From contig CM077159.1 in the NCBI GenBank assembly GCA_039583875.1, forward strand, positions 99,933,707-99,997,706: DNA of 64,000 nt, given 5' to 3'. The notes beneath the pieces are model-generated. The model did no database searches and was not told the origin of the DNA. It was given only the letters and a program-made list of their open reading frames with translations. The position numbers and the translations under genes were made by a program. How positions within the stretch are numbered: position 1 is the stretch's first letter; each line of letters begins with the position of its first letter. This document shows positions 11,893-23,842 of this stretch, piece by piece. Origin of the DNA: Platanthera guangdongensis (Eukaryota > Streptophyta > Magnoliopsida > Asparagales > Orchidaceae).

Positions 11893-13062
11893 CTAAGAAT
11901 GCATACTCAAGATGATCCGGCAATTTTTAAGTTCTACTATCGGTGGATCCTTAATATTATTCTTAAGAACTTCAAGATCTCCTTGTGTAATCAAACTATA
12001 CTCAAACTTCTTATTCACTGAAACGGAGTTATCTAGATAATATAAATGTTCGACAATATCTTGATTTTTGTCTTCTTCTAGATAACTGTTAGTGATGCAA
12101 ATCTCTAAAGGATCCCTATAATATAATTCAGAATTCATATAAGTCATAATATTATCAACACCATGGTAAAAGTAGCAACGATCATCATTATCCAAAGATT
12201 GCTTTATTGTATTGCCAATTTGAAAAGTAATTTCATCCTCCCCTACTCGCAAAACTAATTTACCATCAAAAACGTCAATAAGAGCTCTAGATATGGCTAA
12301 GAACGAACGACCTAGTATGAGTGGCACTTCTAAATTTTCGTTCATACCTAAAATAACAAAATCGGCGGGAAATATAAACTTATCTACCTTAATCAATACA
12401 TCCTCTAATATTCCTCTAGGATACTTAACTGAACGATCTGCTAATTGAATACTCATTCTATTAGGACTAAGTTCTCCTAGACCTAGTTTCAAATATAGTT
12501 TATAAGGCATTAAGTTTATACTAGCTCCTAAGTCCGCTAAAACTTTATTCACATGTAAATCACCGATTAAACATGGAATTGAAAATGAACCAGGATCATT
12601 AAGTTTTTGTGGTAATTTGTTCTGTAAAATAGCGGAACACTCTTCATTAAGTGTTACCAAAGATAATTCTTCTATCTTCTTTTTATTTGAGATTAAGTCC
12701 TTTAGGAATTTAGCATACTTCATCATTTGAATGACTTCAGAAAAAGGTAAATTGACATGTAATTGTTTAAACATAGATAAGAATATACCATATTGCGCAT
12801 CCATGCGTTCCTTGTTCAGCTTCGCTGGATATGGTATTGCTGGTTGATACTCCTTTGATTTTGAATTCATCTCGTTCTGTCCTTCGCCACTAGACTCCTC
12901 TTGGGGTGCTTCCTTTGTAAGTCTTTGATCCTGTAATTCCTTTCCACTCCTCAATTGGATTGCTTTTTCATGCTCCTTCGGGTTTGTTTTGGTATTACCA
13001 AGAAGTGTTCCTTGTTGCCTTTCAGATACCATCCTTGCGAGCTGACCTATCTGATTCTCCAA
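11893..13062 (-). CDS. Athila gag C-terminal part and aspartic protease (partial)
   Basis: This 389-codon open frame starts in gag (ENQIGQLARMVSERQQG, IQLRSGKELQ) and goes into the retroviral-type protease: VLADLGASINLMPYKLY (DLGAS is the active-site form usual in Athila), MSIQLADRSVKYPRGILEDV, FVILGMNENLEVPLILGRSF and ALIDVFDGKLVLRVG. It is only part of the original gag-pol polyprotein: the upstream gag is cut by S2 at 13263 and resumes at 25333, and a stop separates it from RT. The ATG is internal and not a true start. Protease cleaves the polyprotein in active elements. Confidence 0.85.
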   Translation of the reverse strand: MENQIGQLARMVSERQQGTLLGNTKTNPKEHEKAIQLRSGKELQDQRLTKEAPQEESSGEGQNEMNSKSKEYQPAIPYPAKLNKERMDAQYGIFLSMFKQLHVNLPFSEVIQMMKYAKFLKDLISNKKKIEELSLVTLNEECSAILQNKLPQKLNDPGSFSIPCLIGDLHVNKVLADLGASINLMPYKLYLKLGLGELSPNRMSIQLADRSVKYPRGILEDVLIKVDKFIFPADFVILGMNENLEVPLILGRSFLAISRALIDVFDGKLVLRVGEDEITFQIGNTIKQSLDNDDRCYFYHGVDNIMTYMNSELYYRDPLEICITNSYLEEDKNQDIVEHLYYLDNSVSVNKKFEYSLITQGDLEVLKNNIKDPPIVELKNCRIILSMHS

Positions 13063-13401
13063 ATTCCGAATAGAGCCCTCTTGATTCCGGAAAGCTACAT
13101 CAGTTGTTTACATGAACTTGGTAAGTACATCTTCTATTGATGGCTTCCTTTTCTCTAGTTGTTGTGGTTATCCAAACACAGGTTGCTTGCCTTGATTTTC
13201 TTGTCCTCCCCAAGAGAAATTGTGGTGGTTCATCCATCCCGGATTGTATGGAGAACTATATGGTGTTGGGTACATTGGAAATTGTGTACCTGATTTGGAG
13301 AAGCCTCACTTAACTCAATGATATTCATCAATGTGTATTTGATGGGATGTTGAGTTTCAATGTGCAGGTTAAGGAAATGCATGAAAATTTTCTAAATACA
13401 A

Positions 13402-13745
13402 GTGTCGACACTTGAGAAGGAGATGTGTCAACACTAGAAGCCAGATTGTGTCGACACACAAGACTTGTGTTGACACACAGAAAGTCTGTCGACAACACTT
13501 GTGTCAACACACAGGACTTGTGTCGACACACACCAGAATTCTGTTAACACCAACTATGTCGAGACTAGAAGCTATTGTGTCGACACACAGGACTTGTGTC
13601 GACACATTCCACAGAAACTGTGTCGAGTAGATAAAGAAGGGTTGTGTCGACATTGTGTGAGTTGTGCCGACATCATCAAGAATTGTGTCGACACATGGTC
13701 CATTTGTGTTGACACATTTGAAGTATTTTCTCGACGCTTTTCTGC
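13402..13745 (+). repeat. TGTGTCGACACA palindromic array in the S2 5' LTR
   Basis: About seventeen copies of the 12-base palindrome TGTGTCGACACA or close variants lie in 340 bases. Several variants are the C-to-T or G-to-A changes expected from loss of methylated CpG (TGTTGACA, TGTCAACA). The array ends about 140 bases before the LTR TATA box. The counterpart in the 3' LTR is at 23980-24300. Confidence 0.92.
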
Positions 13746-13881
13746 TGAGATAGAGTACAATGAGGTATCAGGTGTCAAGACTGAAGACTTGACAGCTGTC
13801 ATAACTAACAAAGCTATTGCATCTGTCAGAGCTGTCAGAAGGCCGTTTTGAACTGGAACAGCCAGTAACCTCAGATGTGTC

Positions 13882-13889
13882 TATATAAA
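13882..13889 (+). promoter_or_regulatory. TATA box of the S2 5' LTR
   Basis: TATATAAA in the context GTGTCTATATAAAGAC is conserved at the same place in the 3' LTR (24442-24449). It lies downstream of the palindrome array, so the array would be in U3. The transcription start would be expected some 30 bases later. Confidence 0.7.
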
Positions 13890-14771
13890 GACTTGTTCTA
13901 TCATCAAAAAATAGAGATCTAAGAAGAAAGGACTTGACATTTTATTAACAGTTGAAATTTTCAAGTCATCAAGAGAAAGCAGATTCTGAATAAATCTGCA
14001 AGAAGATTTCAGATCAAATTCTGAATAGAAGAAGAAAGCTGGATTGAGAATCATCTCCAACTTCACAAGAATATCAACCTTACTTTGTTGAAATTCAAGA
14101 AGCTTTGAAGAAACTAAGACAGGTTGAATCTTAAGCAGTCAGATCAATCAAGAACTGATCAAGATGCCTTCACTCCTTTCTCTCTCTGCCTGGGTGAAGG
14201 ATTTATCTCTTTTATAATCAATTTTTCTGTAAGATCTTTTATAGATCTGAGTGTAAGAGAGTTATCTCTCTGAGTTGTAAGCCTAAGTTTATAAATGCTG
14301 AGGTAAGGCTGAGTGCCTGAGGTAGGAGATTGATTTCTCTGAGTTGTAGGACTGGTGGAAGAGGCTGAGGTAGGGCTTGATTGTCTGAGTGGTAGGAGTG
14401 TTGACTCACTCTGAGGTAGGATTCTCTGATAGAATCTGAGTTGTAGGACTTTCTGAAGTCTGAGCTGTAGGGACCATTCTGGGTTCTGAGTTGTAAGATC
14501 TGAGGATCTGAGAAGGAAGAAGGGAATTAGGTCGAATCTAGTATACTGCTAGATATGCATAGTGGGAAAGTGGATGTACCCATCTCTTGTGGAACCACTA
14601 TAAATCTATGTGTATGTTGTGATTGGTTGTATTTCTATTAATCTGTGTTGTGATAGTTGTTGCATAGGTTATCTACTAGTGACATATATTATCTGCCTTA
14701 ATAAAAAGGAATTGAACTTATTCACCCCCCCCTCTAGGTGTTTAGGATATCTTGAAACCAATTCTTTCAAG

Positions 14772-14785
14772 TGATATCAGAGCCA
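14772..14785 (+). promoter_or_regulatory. Primer binding site of S2 (initiator Met tRNA type)
   Basis: TGATATCAGAGCCA follows the LTR end by two bases. It differs at one base from the TGGTATCAGAGC site complementary to plant initiator-Met tRNA that most Copia elements use. It would prime minus-strand DNA synthesis. Confidence 0.85.
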
Positions 14786-14848
14786 GGTTGCTCAAGAATA
14801 GACTTAACAGTCTGAGTTGATCTCCAAGGCAGTTATCAGTTATACAAA

Positions 14849-17126
14849 ATGAGTTCAGGTGAAAATCACAAGAAACTTGGATCCATGAAACTACTTATAT
14901 GTAGAAAGGAAATCTTTGGCATCTAGAAAGAGAGAGTCAGATTATTCATGTAAGCTTCTTACCCAAGAATCTATATCACAGTTAAAGAAGGGTCATTCAT
15001 TCCTATGAACATCTCAGTTCTTGATGCCAACCTCAGTACTCCAAAAAGTTACTCTGAAATGATAAAGGATGAGATCATCTTAGCCACTATGGATAAGAGA
15101 GCACAGAATATAATAGTTAGTGTTATAGATGACTCAACTTTCCAAAACTTGGTTCACTGCAAAACCTCCAAGGAAATGTGGGACACTTTGATTGTCTACA
15201 TGGAGGGATCAGAAGAAGTAAAAGAGGACAGAAAGTCTATGCTAAATCAAGAATATGAAAATTTTAGACAAACCAAAACAGACAGTATAATTGAGTGCTA
15301 CAAGAAGTTTTTCAGAATAGTTAATGAGCTAATGTCATATGGAAGAGTCTTTAGCACATATGAGCTCAATGATAAGTTTCTCAGATCATTAACTAAGGAC
15401 TGGGATACCAAGATATGTTCCATCAGGGAAGTGGCCAGACTTGCAGACACCTCTCCTCCAACCCTATTTGGAAAACTGCTATCGTATGAGATGCAGCTTA
15501 TGGCCAGAAAGGAGGAGGAGAAAAGCAATAAGTCTGAGTACAAAGAGAAATCTGTGGCATTCAAGGTTGAAGCTACAAAGAAGGACGGGAGGATGTCTCC
15601 GTCTCCTCCTAGGAAAGCTGCTGAAGTTATCTCAGATAATTCTGACAACAACACATCAGACAGCCCTAATTCTGATGAAGACTTTATTGCCTTCACAAGG
15701 CAATTCCAAAAATTCATGAAGAAAAAACAGTGGAGAACCAAGTCATCCTCCTCACAGTCCAAGGATAACTATTACCAGAAAAAGAAATCTTCTAAGAAAG
15801 ACAGGTATGGCACTAAACCTAGCAAAATAACTTCTTCTAAGATTGTTTGTTATTGTTGCAACAGATCTGGAAATGTTGTAGCTGACTACCCTGATAAAAG
15901 AAAGAAATCTAATGACAAGAAGAAGCATCAAAATAAGGGCAAAAAGGAGAGATCTTTTGTTGCAAAGAAGCAGAAAAGTTGGACTGACCCCTCATCATCA
16001 GATTCAGGAGAAGAGACTAAAGCTGAAGCTTATATTGGATTGTTCACTACTGAAGTGGATTCAGTAGAATCTGAATTCCTGCAAATGCTGGACTCTATAA
16101 ATGGGATTGAAGATCATCATTGCAGAGGGTTGATGGCTTTGTCTGAGGAAGATCAGTGTCAGGATCAGTCTGGTCCTAGTAAGGTAAACAACTTATCTTT
16201 AGTTTCTGATTATTATACTGGATCAGAATCAGAAGCATCTGTATCAAGAGATGAGGATGGTTCTGAATCTGAAGGGGATGTTCATCAACTAATTGATGAG
16301 TATGGTGATTTGTTGCAAGCTCTTCAGAGAAGCAGAATTCTTATCAAAAAAACAAGCTAAGGAAATTGCATCTCTTAAATTGGCGGCATCAGATTCAGCA
16401 AAAATGCTGTATTTGAAGTTGAATGAAGTTGTCAAACTAAAAAACATAAATGTTATTCAGATGGGTACAATTACCTTCAAAAATGATCACATCAAGAATC
16501 TGGAAGTCAGACTTCAAAGAGAGAAGGATCTTGTGCCTAAATTATCAAAGTCAAAGTCAGTCTTACCCTTAATTGATAACTTCATCCTCCAAAAGGGTAA
16601 GACAGGATTAGACTTCAAGGGAAGAACAAGAGCAGGTAATTCCAAAAGAAAAGGCAAAGCCTCAGTTCAGCCACTATCCTCCAAACCCCATATTTCTTTC
16701 AGGAAAGTGATGTAGCCTACTAACAGGTATGACTATGACATCACACATGGTCACTGTAAGCATGGTGATCAGAATGACAAGGGTGCAAATGCCAATAGGG
16801 CAGCCCATGAACAAACACACCATGTTCTTCATGAATCATCAATGTTTGATGCACCAGCCCCAGCACTCAATAAAAGGACCATTGTACCTACAGAATTAAG
16901 GATTGCTGACAGCTATGTTGTTAAGACTGTACTTAAAAGAAGATACAACAGATATGAGTACTGGTATTATGGTAAAGTGGGTCATTATGTCATTGATTGT
17001 TGGCACAACATTAGTGTCAGGAAAAATGTCAGCTTACCTGTCAGAAAGGCTGCAGGCAAGTGTGTCAAATTTCAAGCTAACCTGAACCTAGGACCCAATA
17101 ACAATTTGGGTTCTAAGGATAGGTAA
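14849..17126 (+). pseudogene. S2 gag
   Basis: The probable start is ATG 14849 (MSSGENHKKLGSMKL), soon interrupted by stops; the long open part is 15005-16360, followed by shifted frames at 16293-16715 and 16842-17126. It contains the Copia gag core (MWDTLIVYMEGSEEV, YKKFFRIVNELMSYG, LNDKFLRSLTKDWDTK), then a Lys-rich region with a decayed first zinc knuckle (CYCCNRSGNVVADYPDK), an acidic Ser region, a helix (SKKQAKEIASLK) and a second knuckle in which the first two Cys are lost (YWYYGKVGHYVIDCWH). Two knuckles and a long gag fit Sirevirus-type elements. Gag would form the particle. At least one frameshift lies near 16340. Confidence 0.85.
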
Positions 17127-17151
17127 TTTTATTTGATGCAGGTGAGTCCAA

Positions 17152-18759
17152 GTGGCCATACCCCAAATATGGTACTTGGACAGTGGATGTTCCAGGCACA
17201 AGACTGGAACAAGAAGGATGCTGAAGGATTACTCTCCCATAGAAAATGGACCCAAAGTGATCTTTGGTGGATCTGAAAATGGGGTCATCAAAGGGTTTGA
17301 TAACATTTCCAATAGCTCTATCACTATTACCCAAGTGGCTTATGTGAAATATCTGAAACATAACCTAATAAGCATAAGTCAACTAAGTGATCATGGTTAT
17401 GACACTTCTTTTATTAAGAATGGGTGTCAGATTAGAAGAACAAGTGATCAAGAGGTCATCTTGTCAGGTTATAAAAAAGAAAATGTCTATTGTCTAAATT
17501 TTATGGGTGAGAATAAAGATTCTCATGTTTTCCTAGTTACAAATGAGAAAGCTTCTCATTATGTCAAATGTCACAAGAGGCTAGCTCACCTTAACTACAA
17601 GACTATAGGTCGACTCTTTAGTAAAGAGTTAGTGAGAAATGGTACTCAGGTCAAGTGCATCAAGGAGGGTGTATATTCAGCTTGTCAAAAAGGCAAACAG
17701 ACCAAGACCTCCTTCCACAGTCTTGATACCAAAGATTCAGTGAGGTGTTTGTACCTCCTGCATATGGATCTATTTGGTCTTATGCTAGTTTATAGTCTAG
17801 GTAGGAAAACTTATACATTTGTGGTTGTCGATGACTATTCTAGATTTACATGGGTTTTCTTCCTGAGGCAAAAATCTGAAACCCCTACTGTCTTCCACAA
17901 TTTTGTTAGGCAAATTTAGAATGAACTTAACAATTCAGTGGTCAAAATCAGAAGTGACCATGGGACTGAATTTCAATCTGAATGCATGACAAGGTTTTGT
18001 GAAGAACTTGGGATTCATCAAGAGTTCTCCTCACCTAGAACTCCTCAGCAAAATGGGATTGCTGAAAAAAAGAATAGGACTCTTATTGAGGCTGGTAGAA
18101 CACTACTAAGTGACACTTCGCTCCCAGAATATTTCTGGGCTGAGGTAGTAAACACTACATGTCATGTTCTCAACAGAGCTTCCATCACCAAAAGCCACAA
18201 GAAGACACCCTATGAGATTATGAAAGGTAGAAAACCAAATATATCTTATTTTAGGATCTTTGGTAGCAAGTGTTATGTACTTAACAATGGCAAGTCTTAT
18301 TTAACTAAGTTTGCTGTCAAGTCTCAAGAAGGGATACTTGTTGGGTACAACAGAAATAGTAAGGCATACAGGATCTACAACTTGACTACTCAAGCTGTAG
18401 AAGAATCTGTCCATGTAGACTTTGATGAATCTAAGCTAATCAACTGTGGGCTGTCTAGCACTTCTTGTAGCTCTACAGGTTTGAAGGAAAAGATGGACAA
18501 GCTAACCATTAGTGAAGATCAACCTGCAAGACAGGATGAGGAAAATGATGGATGTTGTCCAGGTGGAGTACAAGACCCACAAGCTGATGATGAAGAAAAT
18601 GAAGTACAGTTTGGTGGGGAGATTGGAGGAAATCAAGTTGTGGATAGATTGCCTCCAGTAATAAGACATCTAAGGGATCATACAGCACATCAAATTATTG
18701 GTGATCCAAGACATGGTGTTCTGACCAGAAGCAAGAGCTTGAACACAATTTTATGCTAA
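17152..18759 (+). pseudogene. S2 protease and integrase
   Basis: The first block (17152-17919) begins with the protease active site WYLDSGCSRHKTG, then the GAG-pre-integrase region (HKRLAHLNYKTIGRLF) with an HHCC finger in which one Cys has become Ser (VYSACQKGKQ), and the first catalytic Asp region (LHMDLFGL, VVDDYSRFTWVFFLR). A TAG at 17917 separates it from 17938-18759, which carries the second catalytic block (RSDHGTEFQSE) and the Glu block (SPRTPQQNGIAEKKNRTL), then EYFWAEVVNTTCHVLNR. Together these are the DD35E integrase of Copia. Gag-to-pol passes a stop at 17124, as is usual for elements that make gag in excess. Confidence 0.88.
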
Positions 18760-18774
18760 AGTTTCCTGTCCTAA

Positions 18775-20300
18775 ATGGAACCCAAGAAATTTGAAGATGT
18801 CATACAAGACCCAAATTGGATTGATGTCATGCAGGAAGAATTGAATCAATTCAGAAGATATAAAGTCTGGAAGTTGGTTCCTAAACCAAAGAATCATAAT
18901 GTCATAGGGACTAAGTGGATCTACAGGAACAAATTAGATGAAAATGGCATTATAGTCACGAACAAAGCAAGACTGATAGAAAAAGGCTACATGTAGGAAG
19001 AAGGAATAAACTTTGACCAGATATTTGCCCCAGTGGCAAGGTTGGAAGCAATAAGGTTGTTCCTTGCCTATGCAGCTTACCAAGGGTTCAAGGTATTCCA
19101 GATGGATGTAAAGTCAGCATTTTTTAATGGTGACTTAAAAGAGTAAGTTTATGTTGAACAACCCTCAACTTTTGTAGATCCTCTTTATTCTAACTATGTT
19201 TATAGGCATAAGAAAGCTCTATATGGATTGAAACAAGCCCCTAGGTCTTGGTATGGAACTATGTCTACATTCCTCATTGAGAACAAATTCTCAAGGGGGA
19301 AAATAGACAACTCTATTCCTAAGGGAATCAAAAGGCAAGATCATCCTAGTCTAGATATATGTTGATGACATTATCTTTGGATCAATTGAAAACAACCTTT
19401 GTAGAAAGTTTGCTAAACTTATGCAAGGGAAGTTTGAGATGAGCAGTATGGGTGAGCTGAAATTCTTCTTGGGACTCCAAGTTAGACAGATTGATGATGG
19501 CTTGTCCATATCCCAGTCTAAGTTCACCAAGGAGTTAATTAAGAAATATGGCATGTAGTCATCCTCCACCATGAGAACTCCAATGGGGTCAAGTATGCCT
19601 ATAGGCAAAGATGATGCAGGAAAACTTGTAGATGAGTCTTTGTATAGAGTGATAATTGGCTCCCTTCTTTACTTAACTGCCAGTAGACGAGACATCATGT
19701 ATGATACATGTGTCTGTGCTAGGTATCAAGTCTGCCCAAAAGAATCTCATTATACTGCTGTCAAAAGAATTTTGAGATATCTTAAGGGAACACCAAATCT
19801 TGGTCTTTGGTACCCTAAGAATAGAGATTTTCTACTAACTGGTTATTTAGATGCAGACTTTGCATGTTGCAAAGAAGATAGGAAAAGCACCACTGGCACA
19901 TGTCAGTTCCTAGGTGGAAGATTGGTGTCATGGAGCAGCAAAAAGCAGACAAGTGTGGTTATATCCACTGCTGAGTCAGAATATGTAGCTGCAGGCAGTT
20001 GTTGTGCTCAGCTGTTATGGATACAACATCAACTAGAAGACTATGACATCAAGGTAAGTAGAACTCCATTATATTGTGATTCTACTAGTGTCATATCTAT
20101 TGCTAGAAATCTTGTTTCACATAGCAGAACTAAGCACATAGAAATCAGGTTTCATTTCATTAGAGATCATATTGAAAAGAAGACATAAGTTTAGAATTTG
20201 TCAACACTAATTATCAAATTGCTGACATGTTCACCAAACCACTGGATGAAACTAAATTCAATTATTTTAAAATTGAATTAGGCATGCTAAACTTGGAATA
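18775..20300 (+). pseudogene. S2 reverse transcriptase and RNase H
   Basis: RT begins with WIDVMQEELNQFRRYKVWKL and GTKWIYRNKLDENG, is cut by TAG at 18994, continues FAPVARLEAIRLFLAYAA, VFQMDVKSAFFNG (first catalytic Asp), KKALYGLKQAPRSWYG and, after a frameshift near 19320, YVDDIIFGS (catalytic pair) and SMGELKFFLGLQV. The RNase H part (19571-20188) is open: LDADFACCKEDRKSTTGTCQ, STAESEYVAAGSCCAQLLW, CDSTSVISIARNLVSHS. The ending, ADMFTKPLDE, lies in another frame after 20188. Five or more lesions make the gene inactive. Confidence 0.9.
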
Positions 20301-20326
20301 GAATGATAAATATAACTAAGTAAATC

Positions 20327-20760
20327 TAGGTCGACACAAAGAAATGTGTGTCGACACTTAATAGTTGGTGTCGACACAAGGAAAATTCTGTCGACACATC
20401 AAGAAGATTATGTCGACACTCAGAATTTGGTGTCGACACATAGCTCTCCTGACACTTAAATATTGGTGTCGACACATACAGTCATCTGTGTCGACACACA
20501 GAAATTAGTGTAGACTCTTAAGAGTGTCTATGTCGATACATCGAATTTGGTGTCGACACATAGTATTGTAATACCTTTAAATTCTCTGTCGAATAGTAGT
20601 CTGTGTCGACACCATCCCAACTGTGTCGACACAATAAGCAAATTTTTGCCCTCCTTTTGGCCTTATTTGTTTAGAGATGTATAACTAGGTGGCAACAAGA
20701 CCATGTCGACTACGCTCTCAGAATTCTCGAGACCAAACTATTTGTGTCGACAAGACCTTC
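20327..20760 (+). repeat. TGTGTCGACACA palindromic array between pol and ORF3 (S2)
   Basis: About sixteen copies or variants of GTGTCGACAC occupy 430 bases, stopping 40 bases before the ORF3 ATG. The motif is the same as in the S2 LTRs and differs from those of S1 and S3. A pyrimidine-rich CTCTCT run (20778-20793) sits between array and ATG and could be a leader. Confidence 0.92.
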
Positions 20761-20800
20761 ATCTTCTTTCTCCTCAATCTCTCTCTCTCTCTCATCCCTA

Positions 20801-23618
20801 ATGGCGCCAAAAATGGAAGAGAACATCAACGAGGGATATGAACTGGTTTGCAATGCGCTTGAGACTGCCACGCAAGAAATCACAAGTCGTGATTACCCTA
20901 ATCACCGATAATGGTTTGGAGTACTTAGTCTCAGAACCTACCAGGATATGGAAGGAGGTTCTTGAATTCTACTCGTCGGCATCAATGGATTCGAAGGGCA
21001 TGAAAATTAAATCATCTGTCCAAGGAACTAAGGTAAAAATCACACAGAAGAGTTTAAGTAAGACACTTCAACTTCCCAGGATTAAGGAAGAAGATGACAT
21101 AGCATCTTCCATGACAAAAGATGCTCTCCAATGGTGTGGACTGGATCCCACTACCAAGATTGGATCTTCAATGAACAAGAAGGGAATGAATTCTCAGGGG
21201 AAATTCCAGTCTGAGATTATAGGCAAGGTTATTTTGTGCAAATCAGGAGGACATGATAGGATTTCAGCATATATGTTCAATCTCATGATCAGAGTTATAT
21301 TCAAGGTGAAAACTAACTGGTCGGCTGTTGTCTTTGAAAAGATCGAAGAAAGTATCAAGAAACCTAATCTGGGCAGAATACTAAGCTTATATCTGGCTTT
21401 GAATATACCAGAGGTGATGAATCAGACTACAAGTTCTAAGATTAATCATATGAGGAGAATGGACTGAAGAATACTGTCCATATGGGATAGGGTGTTGACT
21501 AAGGATGTTTCTACTCCTCATAAACACATAAAACAGATTCAGAAAAAGAAGAAAAATGCACACAAGACCACTGAATCTTCCAGTGATTCAGAGGAAAAAG
21601 TTATTTTTAGCTCAGATAACGGTGGATCAGAAAGGACTAGAAAATCACCTGCTCTAGAATTTGTAACTAATGGTCAGGTGCAGGGGAAGCAAATTCCTGC
21701 AAGCAACATCTCAGTGGATCAGATCCAGGAGGAGCCTCTCCAAGTTACAGATCAACAAGGTCTATCAACTTCAGGGGGAGCAAATGTGCAAGAGCCAAAT
21801 GTCCAAACAGCTGCATTGAACAGTGAAGCAGCCACTCAATCTATACTTGAGGTAGTACATGATATAAATCAAGTTGATATAGGCACTGAGAATGATGCAC
21901 TGGACGTGCTCATGAATGATGTTGATAGAAATAACCAAGACAATGTCCCTGAACATGAAATTACCATGGAAGAAACTTTTGAATTTGAAGGAGGTCCATC
22001 TGCTGAGAAAGAGAAAGTTACTCCACCAGTTCAAATGCAACAAGAGGTCACATTAGAAGAATTATTTCCTAATTTACTAGGAGCAAGAACTGAGGGGGAG
22101 CTGACAAGAACTGAGAGGGAGCTTCCCATCATTGCTTCTAGTCCAAAAGACATAGTGGACATAGATAGTTCATCTGATTCCTCTGCAGATGAAGAGGCCT
22201 CCAGGGCAAAGAAAAAGAAACTAGTGGAACTCAGGAAGAGGAGCTCAGGTAATAAGACAGCCTTGCAGACTGTCCCACAAACACCAGCTCCAGTAGTAGA
22301 CTTCAGTTCACTTTTGGTGACACTGCAAGTAAAGATGGATGAGCAAAGACTTGCTCTTGAGAAATATGTCAATGAGAGCAATAAAGATTTGCAATTTCAG
22401 TTGGCCCAAGATATCAAATCTATCAGATTTGAAGTTAATTTGAATAAAAAGGAGATGACAGATTGCTTCCATAAGGGAGGTAATGTTGTAGTATATTTGG
22501 CCAAGCAAAAACAGGAGATAAAGACTCAGATAAATGACATTGCAGTAAAACAAGGTTATGTTCTGGAAAATCAAATCAGAATGAATGACAATCTCACAGA
22601 ATCACATAATGTTATTATAACAGAACTCAAGAATCAAGCAACTGCTGTCATTAAACACATGGTTAAAGTAAAGTCTGAGTTTGACAAACAACTCAAAGCG
22701 GATTTAGCTACTGTCCACACAGCTATCCAGGCCTCTCAAAAGGCAATTTCTGATCAAATGCAGAAATTCAAATCCTATTATAAAGAAGGCACAAATTATG
22801 TAGCTGATCAGATAAGATTTCAGAAGGATGATCTAAGAGCCCATATCGAATGAGAAGTCATAAAGGTGGAGAGAATATTAGTCAACGCAAGCTCAGATCA
22901 TGTTAAATGGATAACTAATTCTATCAGAGCAACTCTTGGTTATCCACCCCTTTGTGATGATGACAACACTGCTGAATCAGGAATTCAACCTGCTTACATT
23001 AAAGGGGTTCATCAGGAAGTAGCCCAAATTATTTATCCACCTTCAGATTTTGCTGAAATTCAGCATGCAGTGCAACAAATGTATAGTCCTCTAGACGAGG
23101 CACAGAATGTTATTATTGAAAAGGTGGAAATGTCTGAAGCTGCTTTGAAAGGAGAGCAATAAGCACAAAGAGCTATGGATGCTCAGAAAGAAGCTCAACT
23201 ATCTAAGAAAAGGTTCAGAGAGCAGGCAGAATTAAAGCCTGATTTTGAACAATGGAGTCCCACCTCTAGGAATATTATTCTCACTGCTTGGCAAACTGTT
23301 AAAGATAATATGCATGATATAGGTAAGTGGTACTCTGAACAGGAATGGAGCAAATATCAGAAGCGGCAAGATGTCATATATCAATTCAGAAGAGATCTCA
23401 AAGCTGGGAAAATACCTGCTAACTATGTGGAGCCTAGCAAATATTTTCCAAAGCCTTATCATTACTTTGAAAGGCAAAAGACCAAGGCTGAAGAGCTCAA
23501 GAAGAAGAATCTGAAAGGAAAGAGTCGGCTGATGACACAGAAGCTAATGTATAAGCTAGGATTCAGTCTGGCAAAGGAATTGTCATCAAGGAGCCTGATC
23601 AATCCTAGGATAGATTGA
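20801..23618 (+). pseudogene. ORF3 of S2, broken
   Basis: The start ATG 20801 (MAPKMEEN) is chosen because the intact S3 copy also begins MAP and because the array ends just before it. One frameshift near 20905 is needed; then one frame runs to 23618 with stops at 21465, 22851 and 23160. It keeps the family core (EIIGKVILCKSGGHDRISAY, MFNLMIRVIFKVKTNWSAVV, NLGRILSLYL), an acidic/Ser middle, a long coiled coil (near 22330-22850, DIAVKQGYVLENQIRMNDNL) and the C-terminal block WSPTSRNIILTAW, WYSEQEWSKYQKRQ, YFPKPYHYFERQKTKAEELK. No signal peptide or membrane span is seen. It is an extra Sirevirus protein of unknown job; an envelope role is not supported. Confidence 0.78.
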
Positions 23619-23828
23619 CTAGGTTTAGAACTATGTAATCTTTTGTTCTAAAATCCTTGTAATGTAACAAAAAAACTGATTCTTGTTCATTGTATTTTAT
23701 CATATTTTGTGATGATATTACATGATGTTTCTATTTGAGTTACCCTGTCTGAGTAATGCTTTTATACATCATAATCTTTATTTTATTATAAGTGATGTAT
23801 ATCATTGACTAAAGGTTATGACTTCTCC

Positions 23829-23842
23829 AAATAGGGGGAGAT
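23829..23842 (+). promoter_or_regulatory. Polypurine tract of S2
   Basis: AAATAGGGGGAGAT ends directly at the TGTTGGG start of the 3' LTR. It is identical to the tract in S1 and S3, which supports their close relationship. Confidence 0.9.

Larger units (their letters stand above)
13264..14769 (+). repeat. 5' LTR of S2
   Basis: It starts TGTTGGGTACA and ends TTCTTTCA, 1506 bases. It carries the GTGTCGACAC array (13402-13745), a TATA box, a C-run followed by CTCTAG near 14725-14737, and a Leu-type GAGTTGTAGG/CTGAGGTAGG short repeat zone at 14270-14500. The boundary is proved by the TSD and by the primer site that follows two bases later. Confidence 0.95.

Noticed and set aside
13402..13745. 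CRISPR-like look of the regularly recurring TGTGTCGACACA motif
   Set aside because: The repeats are only ~12 bases, irregularly spaced and imperfect, and they lie in a plant LTR with TSD and TATA box. Nothing like cas genes exists here.
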